The notes under the pieces are model-generated. The model worked only from the letters and a program-made list of their open reading frames with translations, was not told the DNA's origin and ran no database searches. From the NCBI GenBank assembly GCA_964455525.1, contig CAYVWR010000012.1, positions 1 through 64,000 on the forward strand: DNA of 64,000 nt, in the 5' to 3' direction. The stretch's first letter is position 1. Every line of letters begins with the position of its first letter. A program made the position numbers and the translations under genes. Below, in pieces: positions 36,027 through 45,632 of the stretch. The DNA is from JAFDZV01 sp964455525. GTDB taxonomy: Bacteria > Bacteroidota > Ignavibacteria > OLB7.

Positions 36027-37844
36027 ATGAGGTATGATGTTATTGTTATAGGAGGCGGACATGCTGGTATAGAGGCAGCCTCCGCTTCCGCTCGTATGGG
36101 GTGTCGCACACTCCTAATTACGGCGGATCGCCATGCTATCGGACGGCTTTCGTGCAATCCTGCTATTGGCGGAATGGCCAAAGGACAGCTTGTATGCGAG
36201 ATTGATGCTCTTGGGGGGGAGATGGGGCGTCTTGCCGATGGTTCGGGCATTCAGTTCAAGATGCTCGGCAAGTCGAAGGGGCCGGCAATGTGGTCGCCAC
36301 GATCGCAGAATGATAAGGATCTGTATCCACAGCTAGCTCAACGCCGGTTAAAGGAGATAGACTTCCTTCAGGTAGTTGAGGGAATGGTTGAGGATATATA
36401 CCTTGAGCATGGAGCCATAGGTGGGGTACGGCTTACAGATGGCCAGAGCATTCATTGTTCCTCGGTCATTGTCTGCTCGGGCACTTTTCTCTCCAGTCGC
36501 ATGCATACAGGCCGGACGTTGACAGAGGGGGGAAGAGTGGATGAAGTCTCGGCTGAACACCTGAGTGGCTCGCTTCGTCAGGTTGGATTTCTTACTGGAC
36601 GTCTGAAGACCGGCACTCCACCACGAATCCATCGCGATTCGATTGACATTTCGCAGTGTGTACCAGATGGGGGCGATGAGTTTCCACAGCCATTCTCACG
36701 TTCTACACAATCGGTGGCAAACCGTATTGAGTGTTATCTAACCTATACAACGGAAGAGACGCATAACATCCTGCGAACCGGCTTCGATGATTCGCCTATG
36801 TTTACAGGGCGTATTACAGGTGTTGGGCCACGTTACTGTCCTTCGATTGAGGATAAGATCTACCGGTTTGCCGATAAGAAGAGCCATCAGATCTTTCTAG
36901 AGCCTGAGGGGCTGGATACCGATTCGGTTTATGTCAATGGATTCTCCACATCGTTGCCCCCCGATATCCAGCTTGCCGGATTACGAAGCATTCCCGCGCT
37001 TGCCAATTGCCAGATCCTCCGCCACGGCTATGCGGTGGAGTATGATTATTTTCCATCCCACCAACTTCATGTCACTATGGAAAGCAAGCTGGTGGCAGGG
37101 CTGTTTTTTGCTGGACAGGTAAACGGTACCTCTGGCTATGAAGAAGCCGCCGCACAGGGATTGATTGCTGGCATCAACGCAGCGTTGAAGATACGTGGAG
37201 AAGCGCCCTTTACCCTGGATCGCTCACAAGGATATATTGGTGTGCTGCTTGACGATCTGGTGAATCTGACGATATCCGAACCATATAGGATGTTTACCTC
37301 GCGGGCCGAGTATCGGTTGCTGCTTCGTCAGGATAATGCAGATATCCGCCTTACGCACTTGGGCTATGCTCTTGGCCTTGTGGATGAGCACTATTATCAA
37401 CAAGCACGACGGAAACAGGAGGGGGTGGCAGAAGCAGTGGAACTGCTGCAACTACGTTCGGTGCTCCCTGTGGATTCCTCGCAAGCGGTGAAAGCATGGC
37501 AGTTCCTAAAACGGCCCGAGATAACGGTTGCGGATATTCTACAGATGCTGCCAGAGGATGATACGCTGCTTCCACTTCTTCGTAGGGAAGATGTTGCCGA
37601 GCAGATCGATATTCTTGCCAAGTATGATGGCTATATTAAACGGCAACATGAAGAGGTAGCGCGCTTTGCAGCCTCGGAGAATGTTCTAATCCCTGGAACA
37701 ATCGATTATGCAAGGATCTCATCCCTTTCGTCGGAAGCACGTGAGAAGCTTTCAAGAGTGCAGCCTCGTTCACTTGGGCAGGCTAGCCGCATAGCAGGAG
37801 TAAGCCGTTCGGATCTATCAGTGTTGGCACTCTATATACGATAG
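36027..37844 (+). CDS. mnmG: tRNA uridine-5-carboxymethylaminomethyl modification enzyme MnmG (GidA)
   Basis: FAD-dependent partner of MnmE in U34 modification. The ATG at 36027 gives MRYDVIVIGGGHAGIEAA; a GTG one codon upstream is the alternative. The Rossmann motif GGGHAGIEAA, the family signature SCNPAIGGMAKGQLVCEIDA (two overlapping blocks), the TGTFLSSRMH-type segment (here SGTFLSSRMH), and GLFFAGQVNGTSGYEEAAAQ are present. About 605 residues, slightly shorter than E. coli GidA (629). It is bracketed by two parS sites, one before its start and one 20 nt after its stop. Confidence 0.97.
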   Translation: MRYDVIVIGGGHAGIEAASASARMGCRTLLITADRHAIGRLSCNPAIGGMAKGQLVCEIDALGGEMGRLADGSGIQFKMLGKSKGPAMWSPRSQNDKDLYPQLAQRRLKEIDFLQVVEGMVEDIYLEHGAIGGVRLTDGQSIHCSSVIVCSGTFLSSRMHTGRTLTEGGRVDEVSAEHLSGSLRQVGFLTGRLKTGTPPRIHRDSIDISQCVPDGGDEFPQPFSRSTQSVANRIECYLTYTTEETHNILRTGFDDSPMFTGRITGVGPRYCPSIEDKIYRFADKKSHQIFLEPEGLDTDSVYVNGFSTSLPPDIQLAGLRSIPALANCQILRHGYAVEYDYFPSHQLHVTMESKLVAGLFFAGQVNGTSGYEEAAAQGLIAGINAALKIRGEAPFTLDRSQGYIGVLLDDLVNLTISEPYRMFTSRAEYRLLLRQDNADIRLTHLGYALGLVDEHYYQQARRKQEGVAEAVELLQLRSVLPVDSSQAVKAWQFLKRPEITVADILQMLPEDDTLLPLLRREDVAEQIDILAKYDGYIKRQHEEVARFAASENVLIPGTIDYARISSLSSEAREKLSRVQPRSLGQASRIAGVSRSDLSVLALYIR

Positions 37845-37864
37845 TGTGCAGCCGATCAAGAAAG

Positions 37865-37880
37865 TGTTCCACGTGGAACA
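37865..37880. other. parS site 3, perfect palindrome
   Basis: TGTTCCACGTGGAACA is a perfect 16-bp palindrome, a known parS variant form (compare consensus TGTTTCACGTGAAACA). It lies in the short gap after mnmG, 40 nt before the next ATG. Confidence 0.85.
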
Positions 37881-37919
37881 GTAAAGTATACTATGGTCTA
37901 TACAAGGAAAGGGTCGAGC

Positions 37920-38834
37920 ATGAAGTTGATGATCGTTGGAGCTGAAGGAAGTTTGGGTGAAAAGCTCCATATGTTGGTTCAGAAGGAAACTAACTGGACT
38001 GTGGTACGGGTGACACGAAGTAGCGTGTCGTTGGGGCATCTGGAGCATCCGTTCGATAGCAGCAGCCGGGCAGGGTGGCGTACGTTGTTGGAGCAGGAGG
38101 AATGGCGACCGGATATTATAGTAAATGCTGCTGCAATGACCAATGTGGATTCCTGTGAAACGCTGCGAACAGATGCTTGGGCAAATAATGTGACCTTGGT
38201 TGAAATGCTTGCGGCGGAATGCAAACGATATGGGTTGAAGCTGGTGCAGGTGTCGAGCGATTATGTCTTCGATGGTGCCGAAGGCCCATATCTGGAGATC
38301 GCTACGCCAGATCCTATCAATTATTATGGAAAGACAAAGCTGGCGGCCGATAATACCTGTATCAAGGTTGGGATAGAATACCTCATTGTTAGAACAATGT
38401 GGCTCTATGGTGAAGTGAGCGGTGGACGCCCATCCTTTGTGCAATGGCTGGTCGATGCTTTGATATCGGGCGATACGGTGCGGGTAGTGAAGGATGAGGT
38501 AGGGAATCCGACCCTGATCGACGATGTTGCCTATGGTATCATCAAGGCAATTGATAAAAATTTGCAGGGCATTATCAATATTGCCGGGCCTGATCTAGTC
38601 TCGCGTTGGGACTTCGCCCTGGCTATTGCCGAGGCGTATGGTCTGAGTGCTACTGGATTGATTCCGGTCCTTTCCAGTGATCTTCAGCGTCCTGCAAAGC
38701 GGCCGCTGCGCTCGGGTCTGATTAGCCTGAAGGCACAGACCAGCCTGGGGCTTCGGCTTACATCCCTACAGGATGGGCTGGAGATCACCAGAATTATGGA
38801 ACAGCGTGTGGCACGTGAAATGGCTGATAAGTGA
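37920..38834 (+). CDS. dTDP-4-dehydrorhamnose reductase family protein (RmlD-like)
   Basis: NAD(P)-dependent extended short-chain reductase; RmlD makes dTDP-L-rhamnose for surface polysaccharide. From the ATG at 37920 (MKLMIVGAEGSLGEKLHMLV) the product is 304 residues, the usual size. The N-terminal Rossmann glycine motif GAEGSLG, the VNAAAMTNVD segment, SSDYVFDG and the catalytic YxxxK (YYGKTK) are visible. An in-frame ATG at 37893 lies closer to the parS site and is not family-like. No other rml genes are adjacent, so the precise substrate is uncertain. Confidence 0.85.
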   Translation: MKLMIVGAEGSLGEKLHMLVQKETNWTVVRVTRSSVSLGHLEHPFDSSSRAGWRTLLEQEEWRPDIIVNAAAMTNVDSCETLRTDAWANNVTLVEMLAAECKRYGLKLVQVSSDYVFDGAEGPYLEIATPDPINYYGKTKLAADNTCIKVGIEYLIVRTMWLYGEVSGGRPSFVQWLVDALISGDTVRVVKDEVGNPTLIDDVAYGIIKAIDKNLQGIINIAGPDLVSRWDFALAIAEAYGLSATGLIPVLSSDLQRPAKRPLRSGLISLKAQTSLGLRLTSLQDGLEITRIMEQRVAREMADK

Positions 38835-38982
38835 GGCCCAGGCAGAAAGTCCGAAAGAAATAAGCGTAATGAGCGTATGGTTACTGAAGATCACCGTGTG
38901 TTCTCCTGGATGCTTTTGTAGAATGGAGGGACGGTGGATACGATAGCCAGTTCAACGACATTGAATCTATTAACGGAGTAGA

Positions 38983-39759
38983 ATGAAGGTAACGTTTCTG
39001 GGGAGTGGCACATCCTCCGGAGTACCCACGGTTGCATGTACCTGCGCAACATGCCTCTCGACCGATCCCCGCGATAAACGGTTGCGCCCATCTATCTGGA
39101 TACAGCGTGGTGAGGAAAGTGTCATCGTCGATACATCAAGCGATTTCCGTCAGCAATGCCTGCGGGCACATATCATGTCGCTTGATGCGGTTGTTTATAC
39201 TCATCATCATTTTGATCACATCGCTGGCTTCGATGATCTGCGTGCCTATAATTTCAAGCTGCGCAGACCTATTCCTGTGTATATGATGCCAGAGACTCTC
39301 CAGAATATCAAACAGGTATTTGGATATGCCTTCGGTGAAAACCTGACGCCGGGAAGTAGCGTTCCTCTGGTTGATGTGCGAACGATCCTCGATGACCCTT
39401 TTACGATCGGTTCCATGGAGTTTATTCCATTGCGCCTCCAGCATGGAACAATGCGGGTCAATGGATACCGTATCGGGTCGTTTGCATACTGTACCGATTG
39501 CAATGGCATCAGCGATTCTGCCATGGAGCGATTACAAGGGGTTGATACGCTGGTTCTGGATGCCCTTCGTATCACCACACACCCCACTCATTTCTCTCTT
39601 ACTGAAGCTATCGAGGCCGTATCGAGAATTGGCGCCCGCCATACGTATTTCACGCATATCGCTCATGATATACGGCATGCGATGATTGAACCCACATTGC
39701 CGGAAGGGGTGCATCTTGCCTATGATTGCCTTGAGCTTACAGTGAATGGGAACGGTTAA
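38983..39759 (+). CDS. MBL-fold metallo-hydrolase, PhnP-like
   Basis: Metallo-beta-lactamase-fold hydrolase of 258 residues. The start MKVTFLGSGTSSGVP is typical of the PhnP/RNase Z-like branch. Metal ligands are in HHHFDH at 74-79, with further histidines at YFTHIAHDIRH. Cysteines C19, C21 and C24 (ACTCATC) match the structural zinc motif of PhnP, a cyclic ribose phosphate phosphodiesterase. PhnP acts in phosphonate breakdown, but no phn genes are here, so a different small phosphodiester substrate is possible. It stands alone between rmlD-like and a secreted protein. Confidence 0.85.
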   Translation: MKVTFLGSGTSSGVPTVACTCATCLSTDPRDKRLRPSIWIQRGEESVIVDTSSDFRQQCLRAHIMSLDAVVYTHHHFDHIAGFDDLRAYNFKLRRPIPVYMMPETLQNIKQVFGYAFGENLTPGSSVPLVDVRTILDDPFTIGSMEFIPLRLQHGTMRVNGYRIGSFAYCTDCNGISDSAMERLQGVDTLVLDALRITTHPTHFSLTEAIEAVSRIGARHTYFTHIAHDIRHAMIEPTLPEGVHLAYDCLELTVNGNG

Positions 39760-40045
39760 ATCGTATCTCAATGCCCGTTTCAATGAGCCGTGCCCTACAG
39801 AATGATGGCGGTATGCCCACTACCATCTTCCAGGATGTGCAGGATGGGGTCGGTGAAGTGTGATGATTACAAGGGGTAATGAGTTATCTATAGTAGAAGC
39901 AAGGGGGATATAGAGGTGTGGGGGGAAGAGGAAACGGTAGATAGTGCCAAGAATTGGGCTTGCAAAGGTAAAATAAACATCGTACCATTGCAATTCACTC
40001 GATGTAAATTGGGTAGGTCACGCGTTGTATAATGTCCATTGCTAC

Positions 40046-40468
40046 ATGAAGAGGATCGTAGTTTCCGTTATTGGGCTTATCGGAATCATGTTGGTTGCTG
40101 GATACAGCTCCACAACCGCAGTTCAGGGCGTGTTCGGCTCGGTGAAAGCTACGCCATACGGTGATGAAATCCTGATCCAATGGGAGACGGTGAACGAGAG
40201 TGGCGTTCAAGGCTTTGAAGTTGAACGCCGTAGCGACGAGATCACCGAATTCCGAAAGTTGATCCGGCTTGATGGAAAGGGGAGCGCAACTTCCTATCGG
40301 TATGTGGATGATGGCGCGTTCTTCAAGTCCGCGAGCGGCAAACGCTTTACCTATCGTGTGAAAGCGGTCGGTTCCTCCTTCTATCAGTATTCGCCGACTA
40401 TTTCCATTACGCATGAAGTCTCAAGCGTTAGGAAGTCCTGGGGAATGATTAAGGAACTGTTCCGCTAG
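40046..40468 (+). CDS. Small secreted fibronectin-like protein
   Basis: 140 residues from the ATG at 40046 (MKRIVVSVIGLIGIMLVAGY); the frame extends seven codons upstream. After a signal peptide the chain looks like a single fibronectin-type domain: ATPYGDEILIQWETVNES, VQGFEVERRS, TSYRYVDDGAFF and FTYRVKAVGSSF. That pattern, with a tryptophan strand and VQGFEVERR, also occurs in the regions before T9SS sorting domains of large surface proteins, but no sorting domain follows here. A terminator with good U-tract lies 28 nt past the stop. The role is unknown. Confidence 0.75.
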   Translation: MKRIVVSVIGLIGIMLVAGYSSTTAVQGVFGSVKATPYGDEILIQWETVNESGVQGFEVERRSDEITEFRKLIRLDGKGSATSYRYVDDGAFFKSASGKRFTYRVKAVGSSFYQYSPTISITHEVSSVRKSWGMIKELFR

Positions 40469-40495
40469 GGCAAATAGCGCGGTTGTAGAAAGGCA

Positions 40496-40525
40496 ACACA
40501 GACAGCCACTGTCTGTGTTTTTCTT
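40496..40525 (+). terminator. Rho-independent terminator
   Basis: ACACAGACAG at 40496-40505 pairs perfectly with 40509-40518 around CCA, followed by TTTTCTTT. It ends the small fibronectin-like gene. Confidence 0.88.
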
Positions 40526-40631
40526 TGCCCTTGATATAGCCTTAAAGTAAATCGTTAGATAAACCACACAACCTTCATAACTACTTGTATTTATGTCGAT
40601 CTCAGCGTAAGTTTAAAGTAAAGCTTAGCTG

Positions 40632-43600
40632 ATGCGTTCCTTCCTTGACCATATCCTCTATACGTGCAGCACATGGCGAATGGTTGTTGCGGTGGCTCCG
40701 CTGCTTATCAGTGGGTTCATCCCTCATGTCGTGCATGCACAGGGGCATCTGGAACAGCTTGGCGATAGATATCTCAACCGGACTGCTACATTCGGTGGTT
40801 CCACGTGGAATCAAGTATCGGGGCAACAGGATCTGATCCTTCAGGGAGCGTCCTGGTCCCCTGAGTCAATGCTGTGGATTGGCGAAGAAACGATTGCCAT
40901 GAAGCAGTATGGGATTGCTCGTTATATGTTGAGCACCCTGGTAGATGAGTATCCGAACACCTCCTCCGCAACTCTCGCTCTTTTAAACCAGGGCCTTATC
41001 GCAATCGAGAACAGGGCGTACGGAAAGGCGCGTATCTACTTCGATGAGACAATCATCAAGGGAAGTGCCGATGGCACGCCGGAGGGGGAGCAGATCGCCG
41101 GTACCGCGCTCTACCTGATCGCATATACGCATGCAGTGGAAGGAGAGCATCCTATCGAGACGACCGTGGCGCTCCTGAAGGAGTTCCTCGACCACTACCC
41201 TGGCAATCCTCGAGAAGCCGATGCTCGCTATACCCTTGGTGAGATCGCAGAGATCAAAGGCAACTACGAAGAGGCAATCGGGTACTATACCCTCATCACT
41301 CGATCCGGCCTCCCACGGCTTCGACTCGAAGCTCGCAATCATCACGCGCAATGCCTGGCACGTCTGGGCCGGTATCAGGAGGCTCAGGAGGAGCTTATCA
41401 TTGTCGAGAGGGATCTCTATAATGGCGACGGTGTGTATAGAGATGCCGCTGCCATCGGGGAGATCTACGCCGATTGTATGCTGCTGCGCGGCGAGATTGA
41501 AATAGCATTGGGTAATCACCTGGCCGCCGAGCAGGCTTTTGTCAATCTCATGAATAGCGGCCAGCTCTATAAACGGAAAGGCCTGCTCGGGCTTGCCGAT
41601 ACGTATCAGGCCGCAGGACGAAACGATTCCGCCTTTGCTATATATAGTCGTCTGATTGTCGAGGATAGCACCGATCTCGTGTATCAGAAAGCACAGTTCA
41701 ACCAAGCGATGGTGCTGCGGACTATGGGGCGCGAGGAGGAAGCGTCCACGGTATTCGAGGCTATCAGCCGTGATACGTTGCATGTGATGAACGATGGCGC
41801 TCTGGTAGAGCTTGCCCTGATCCGCTATGGGAACAAGGAGTATCACGGTGCATCGGAGGCGTTGCATCGTGTCATTGCACATGCACGCGATCTAAGGATG
41901 CGCATCCGAGCCTATACCATCAAAGGTGCTGTAGAGCTGGGGTGGGGCGAGCCTTCACTGGCCATTGAATCGTTCGATGCCGCCGAGAAGCTTTCGGCCA
42001 GAGTAAAGGACTACCAGGGAGCGGAGCTGGCAGAAGCTCGATTGTTAAACGGTATCACCCTGGCCAGCACACGCCGGTCTGCTGAAGCCATTACAACCCT
42101 CAACCGGTTTCTTGAGAGTTATCCCGGACACGCCGGTCGGGATGAGGCCTTGTACTGGTTGGGAGAGTCGTACTACCAATCGGGACTGTATCGTGCCTCG
42201 GTGGATGTGATGGAGGATCTGATTGAAGAGTTCCCCAGCTCCATTCGTGTTCCCGATGCCATGTATACCACAGGATGGTCGCAATTCAGGGAGCAACGGT
42301 TCGACAAGGCTGATGCTGCATTCTCGCAGCTTGTAAAAGCCTTTCCTACATCGCGATATACAGCCGAGGCACAGCTTCGTCGTGGTGATGCGTTCTATCT
42401 ATCGAAACGGTATGATGAAGCTGCACAGGCCTATAAGCAGGTCGAGAAGCTGAATCCAACGCCCGAGGAGGCCAGTCATGCAGCCTATCAGGGCGCGCTG
42501 GCTCATATGCAGGCAGGCCGTTTCGATGTTGCTGATACCCTTTTGCAGAGTGTTGCCGACTGTTATACGGCCGTTGGACATGCCGAGGATGCTTTATACA
42601 GACGTGGCGAGATCGCGATTCGTCAGGGAGATGCCAAGAAGGCGATCGGCGTGTTGACAACGCTCCTGGGGCGTGGTACACGGGAGGATCTTCTGCCGAT
42701 GGCATATGCTGCGCTTGGTGATGCCCACCGCGCTGCGGGTAATCTGGGGCTGGCAGCAGGTGCCTATTCCATTGGGTTGCAGCGTTTCCCAAAAAGCAGT
42801 CTGGCCGGGAAGCTACAGAAGGGGATTGCGGAGGTGCTGCGCGAGCAGGATGAGAGTCGATACGAGGGCTGCGATCAGGGCGACCGTTTTCTGGGTATGG
42901 GACGGGCAGGCCTCTATCTGGAACTGCACCGTGCGCCGGAAGCTCTGCGAGAGTTTCAAGGCCTGAACAATGATGTTGGGGAAGGTGCCTGCCAGCAGCA
43001 GGTATGGCTTGGCATTGCACGGAGCCATATGGCTATGGGAGAGAGCGGGGCGGCTATGGATACGTTGCGTCTTGTGATCTCCCGGTATCCGTATGGAACC
43101 GCTGTTCCTGCTGCCCTGTATATGCTGGGTGAGACAAGTCTGGCTCGGAAGGATACCAATGCCGCTGTTGGATATTTCGAGCAGGTTCGTGGAGCCTATG
43201 CCGATAGCGCCGAGTCGATACAGGCACGCCTTCGTCTCGCCGATATCTATAGTGGTCTCGGCCAGCCGGATTCGGCGCGTGCTCTTCTCTACGAAAATGT
43301 CGGCCATTTTCCGGCGAACACGGTGGCGTCCTGGTCGTGGCTTCGTCTGGCGTGGATCGATCAGGCCTCCGATCGTCGCGACACCATCCTGGCAAATCTT
43401 CACGTACTGGCCGGGCGTAAGGATACGCTGGGGGCCGAGGCGCTGTTGCTGCTCGCGCAGATGGAATCGGATAAGGGACGCACGGGGGAATCAATCGGGA
43501 TGCTTGAACAGGTAACGGCCAGATTCAAGGGGGAAAGCCGTGTGATGAGCCGGGCGCTCTTTGCAATTGGCAATGTCTATCAACGGATGGGGGAGCCGGC

Positions 43601-43700
43601 AAAAGCGAAAAGTGCGTACGAGATGATTCTCCAGCGTTATTGTGATGAAACGCTGCGAAAGCAGGCCGAGGAAAATATACAGGCGCTGAGCAAGCTATGA
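40632..43700 (+). CDS. Large periplasmic tetratricopeptide-repeat protein
   Basis: 1,022 residues with an N-terminal hydrophobic signal (MVVAVAPLLISGFIPHVVHA, inside the first 37 residues). The rest is a long array of TPR-type helical pairs. Examples are ADARYTLGEIAEIKGNYEEA, RDEALYWLGESYYQSGLYRA, AEAQLRRGDAFYLSKRYDEA and EDALYRRGEIAIRQGDAKKA. Such proteins act as assembly scaffolds in the envelope. It is followed 13 nt later by an outer-membrane barrel gene, so an operon is likely. An imperfect parS palindrome lies in its 5' coding part. Confidence 0.87.
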   Translation: MRSFLDHILYTCSTWRMVVAVAPLLISGFIPHVVHAQGHLEQLGDRYLNRTATFGGSTWNQVSGQQDLILQGASWSPESMLWIGEETIAMKQYGIARYMLSTLVDEYPNTSSATLALLNQGLIAIENRAYGKARIYFDETIIKGSADGTPEGEQIAGTALYLIAYTHAVEGEHPIETTVALLKEFLDHYPGNPREADARYTLGEIAEIKGNYEEAIGYYTLITRSGLPRLRLEARNHHAQCLARLGRYQEAQEELIIVERDLYNGDGVYRDAAAIGEIYADCMLLRGEIEIALGNHLAAEQAFVNLMNSGQLYKRKGLLGLADTYQAAGRNDSAFAIYSRLIVEDSTDLVYQKAQFNQAMVLRTMGREEEASTVFEAISRDTLHVMNDGALVELALIRYGNKEYHGASEALHRVIAHARDLRMRIRAYTIKGAVELGWGEPSLAIESFDAAEKLSARVKDYQGAELAEARLLNGITLASTRRSAEAITTLNRFLESYPGHAGRDEALYWLGESYYQSGLYRASVDVMEDLIEEFPSSIRVPDAMYTTGWSQFREQRFDKADAAFSQLVKAFPTSRYTAEAQLRRGDAFYLSKRYDEAAQAYKQVEKLNPTPEEASHAAYQGALAHMQAGRFDVADTLLQSVADCYTAVGHAEDALYRRGEIAIRQGDAKKAIGVLTTLLGRGTREDLLPMAYAALGDAHRAAGNLGLAAGAYSIGLQRFPKSSLAGKLQKGIAEVLREQDESRYEGCDQGDRFLGMGRAGLYLELHRAPEALREFQGLNNDVGEGACQQQVWLGIARSHMAMGESGAAMDTLRLVISRYPYGTAVPAALYMLGETSLARKDTNAAVGYFEQVRGAYADSAESIQARLRLADIYSGLGQPDSARALLYENVGHFPANTVASWSWLRLAWIDQASDRRDTILANLHVLAGRKDTLGAEALLLLAQMESDKGRTGESIGMLEQVTARFKGESRVMSRALFAIGNVYQRMGEPAKAKSAYEMILQRYCDETLRKQAEENIQALSKL
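40797..40812. other. Weak parS-like palindrome inside TPR gene
   Basis: GGTTCCACGTGGAATC has the perfect 12-bp core TTCCACGTGGAA and matches the palindrome TGTTCCACGTGGAACA at 13 of 16 positions. It is inside coding sequence near the start of the TPR gene. It may be a low-affinity site or chance. Confidence 0.45.
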
Positions 43701-43713
43701 AGGAGATAAGGAG

Positions 43714-45474
43714 ATGAGGATGGTTATATCGCGTACAACGCAGCTTATGCGTGGCGGATGTTTCGTCGCGTTTCTTCTCCTTCTGGTCACTCCTGGCGCA
43801 GATGCACAGCAGCGTAAACGGCAGAAACAGGAGAAAAAGGGAACGGCCGCCCCCGTACAGCAGCAGAGGACACGCACGCCAGCAGGTTCCGGGAACACAT
43901 CACAGGGTGCAACGGCCTCGGAATCGGCTTCGGCCAGGAAGACCGACAAAACGCCCTCTGCTGCCGATGCTATGCCGGCAGGCGGTCCGGCTGATCTTGC
44001 ACAGCAGGCTGCGAGCGGGCAACCGGCGGGCCGGACAAAACGTCCGGCTCCTCCATCGCCTCCGTTAAGCGTTGAGCAGTTGCAGGCGCTGAATCCATAC
44101 AAACGTGAGATCGAGGGGATTCCCTTGCGTGGGTATGCCGAGCTTGAACGCTCATCCCTGCCAACCCAGCCTATCTATGCCGAAGGAAGCCTTGGCATGT
44201 ATATGACGGCAGGTGTTCGTGCCGGTGCAGCGGGCAATTCCTGGCCCTACGATTATTCGGCTCATGTCTCCGGCCATACCAGCAATGGATTTGTTGATAA
44301 TGCCTCACGAAGCGGTTTCCAGGTGGGGGCAGCAGGAGGTTATATCATTGATGAAGGGTATGGAATATTCAGCGGCGGGCATATGGGAGCCGAGGCGGAA
44401 TATCGGACGGAGAGCTATCGGCGCTATGCTCTTCAAGCTGCCCCTGAGCGTAATGTGCGCGGGTGGAATATCGGCATGAACAGCCAGAACAGCTACAATG
44501 GCACTGCCTTCGAGCTGAATGGGATCTATCGGCAACTTACTCTTGCCGATGCCGGTGATACAGGCGAAGGATCGCTGGAAGGAAGCTTGAAGATTCGGGT
44601 GCCCTATAGGGGGCTGACCGTTGGGGGCGAAGCCGATCTGCGTCTGACATATCTCGATGGACGGTCGATAAGCTTCGGGAATGTTGGTGGGTATGCAAAA
44701 TATTCCACCTCGGTTTTTTCTCTCCGTGGAGGATTCTCCATTGGAGCCGGTGAAAACTCCGATATGACAACAACGGTAAAGATCGCCCCGCTCGCCGAGC
44801 TAAATTTTTTTCCTCTCAGTGGTGTCACCTTGGGAGCTGCTATCACCGGAGGTTTGCACCAGAGCACCCTGCGCAATCTGCTTATGCTGAACCCCTATGT
44901 GGTCGCCAATCCATTGGTGCAGCATGAAGTAGAGCGTTTTGGCTACAAGGCTACCGTGCGGATAGAGCCGACGCAATCATTCGCTCTTCGTCTGAGCGGA
45001 GCGCGAGGAGACTATGACCAGTATTCCTATTTCGGCAATGCCGCAGATGCATTGTTTGCGCCAGGCTACGATAAGGCGACTATCACAAAGATCATCGGCG
45101 ATTTCTATTGGGAGATCGGCACCGGCACAATGGTGGCCGCGATGGCAACCTTTATGGAGAGCCAGTTGGAGTTGACCGGCGCCGAGATTCCTTATGTGCC
45201 GAAGTGGGATGCTGAGTTGATGCTCACAAAACGTCTGGGGTCGATTCCGCTGACAATGATTGCCACCGCCCGTTATATCGGTGAGCGCAGGACCGAGGGG
45301 GGGGGAGTGATGGATGCCGTTCCATTGGTCGGATTGAAGGGACGGTATAGACTAAGTTCATTGCTCGATGCCACGGTGGAGTTGAGCAATCTGGGCAATG
45401 CCCGCTACGAACTATGGCCGGGGTATCGCGAGCGGGGAGTGTTCGGCGCTGTGGGCATCGGAATTCGCTATTGA
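43714..45474 (+). CDS. Outer-membrane beta-barrel protein with charged/Pro-rich N-terminal region
   Basis: 586 residues; the ATG at 43714 follows AGGAGATAAGGAG. A signal peptide (CFVAFLLLLVTPGADAQ) is followed by a basic Gln/Lys-rich stretch (about 33-60) and an Ala/Pro-rich linker to about residue 130. The remainder looks like an outer-membrane barrel: alternating strands with glycine and tyrosine, such as VGGEADLRLTYLDGRS and FGAVGIGIRY, ending in a terminal aromatic residue as TonB-dependent receptors and other barrels do. No plug domain or TonB box is evident. It is probably co-transcribed with the preceding TPR gene and may act with it in export or uptake. Confidence 0.78.
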   Translation: MRMVISRTTQLMRGGCFVAFLLLLVTPGADAQQRKRQKQEKKGTAAPVQQQRTRTPAGSGNTSQGATASESASARKTDKTPSAADAMPAGGPADLAQQAASGQPAGRTKRPAPPSPPLSVEQLQALNPYKREIEGIPLRGYAELERSSLPTQPIYAEGSLGMYMTAGVRAGAAGNSWPYDYSAHVSGHTSNGFVDNASRSGFQVGAAGGYIIDEGYGIFSGGHMGAEAEYRTESYRRYALQAAPERNVRGWNIGMNSQNSYNGTAFELNGIYRQLTLADAGDTGEGSLEGSLKIRVPYRGLTVGGEADLRLTYLDGRSISFGNVGGYAKYSTSVFSLRGGFSIGAGENSDMTTTVKIAPLAELNFFPLSGVTLGAAITGGLHQSTLRNLLMLNPYVVANPLVQHEVERFGYKATVRIEPTQSFALRLSGARGDYDQYSYFGNAADALFAPGYDKATITKIIGDFYWEIGTGTMVAAMATFMESQLELTGAEIPYVPKWDAELMLTKRLGSIPLTMIATARYIGERRTEGGGVMDAVPLVGLKGRYRLSSLLDATVELSNLGNARYELWPGYRERGVFGAVGIGIRY

Positions 45475-45632
45475 AACGTGGGGGTCCAAGACCATGCGTG
45501 TTGCTTCTGTGACCCGCATCCTCCAGGGGCGCCAGAACGATTGGTCGTGGCCTTTCTGCCGCGTATCCTCCCGTTGGCAAGCCTCAACCCCTCTGGTATT
45601 GAAGACATTATACTGGAGTAGAGGAATATATC

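Noticed and set aside
37893..38834. parA/parB or rsmG expected next to mnmG
   Set aside because: The gene after mnmG is a sugar-nucleotide reductase; no ParA, ParB or RsmG motifs occur in the window despite the parS sites.
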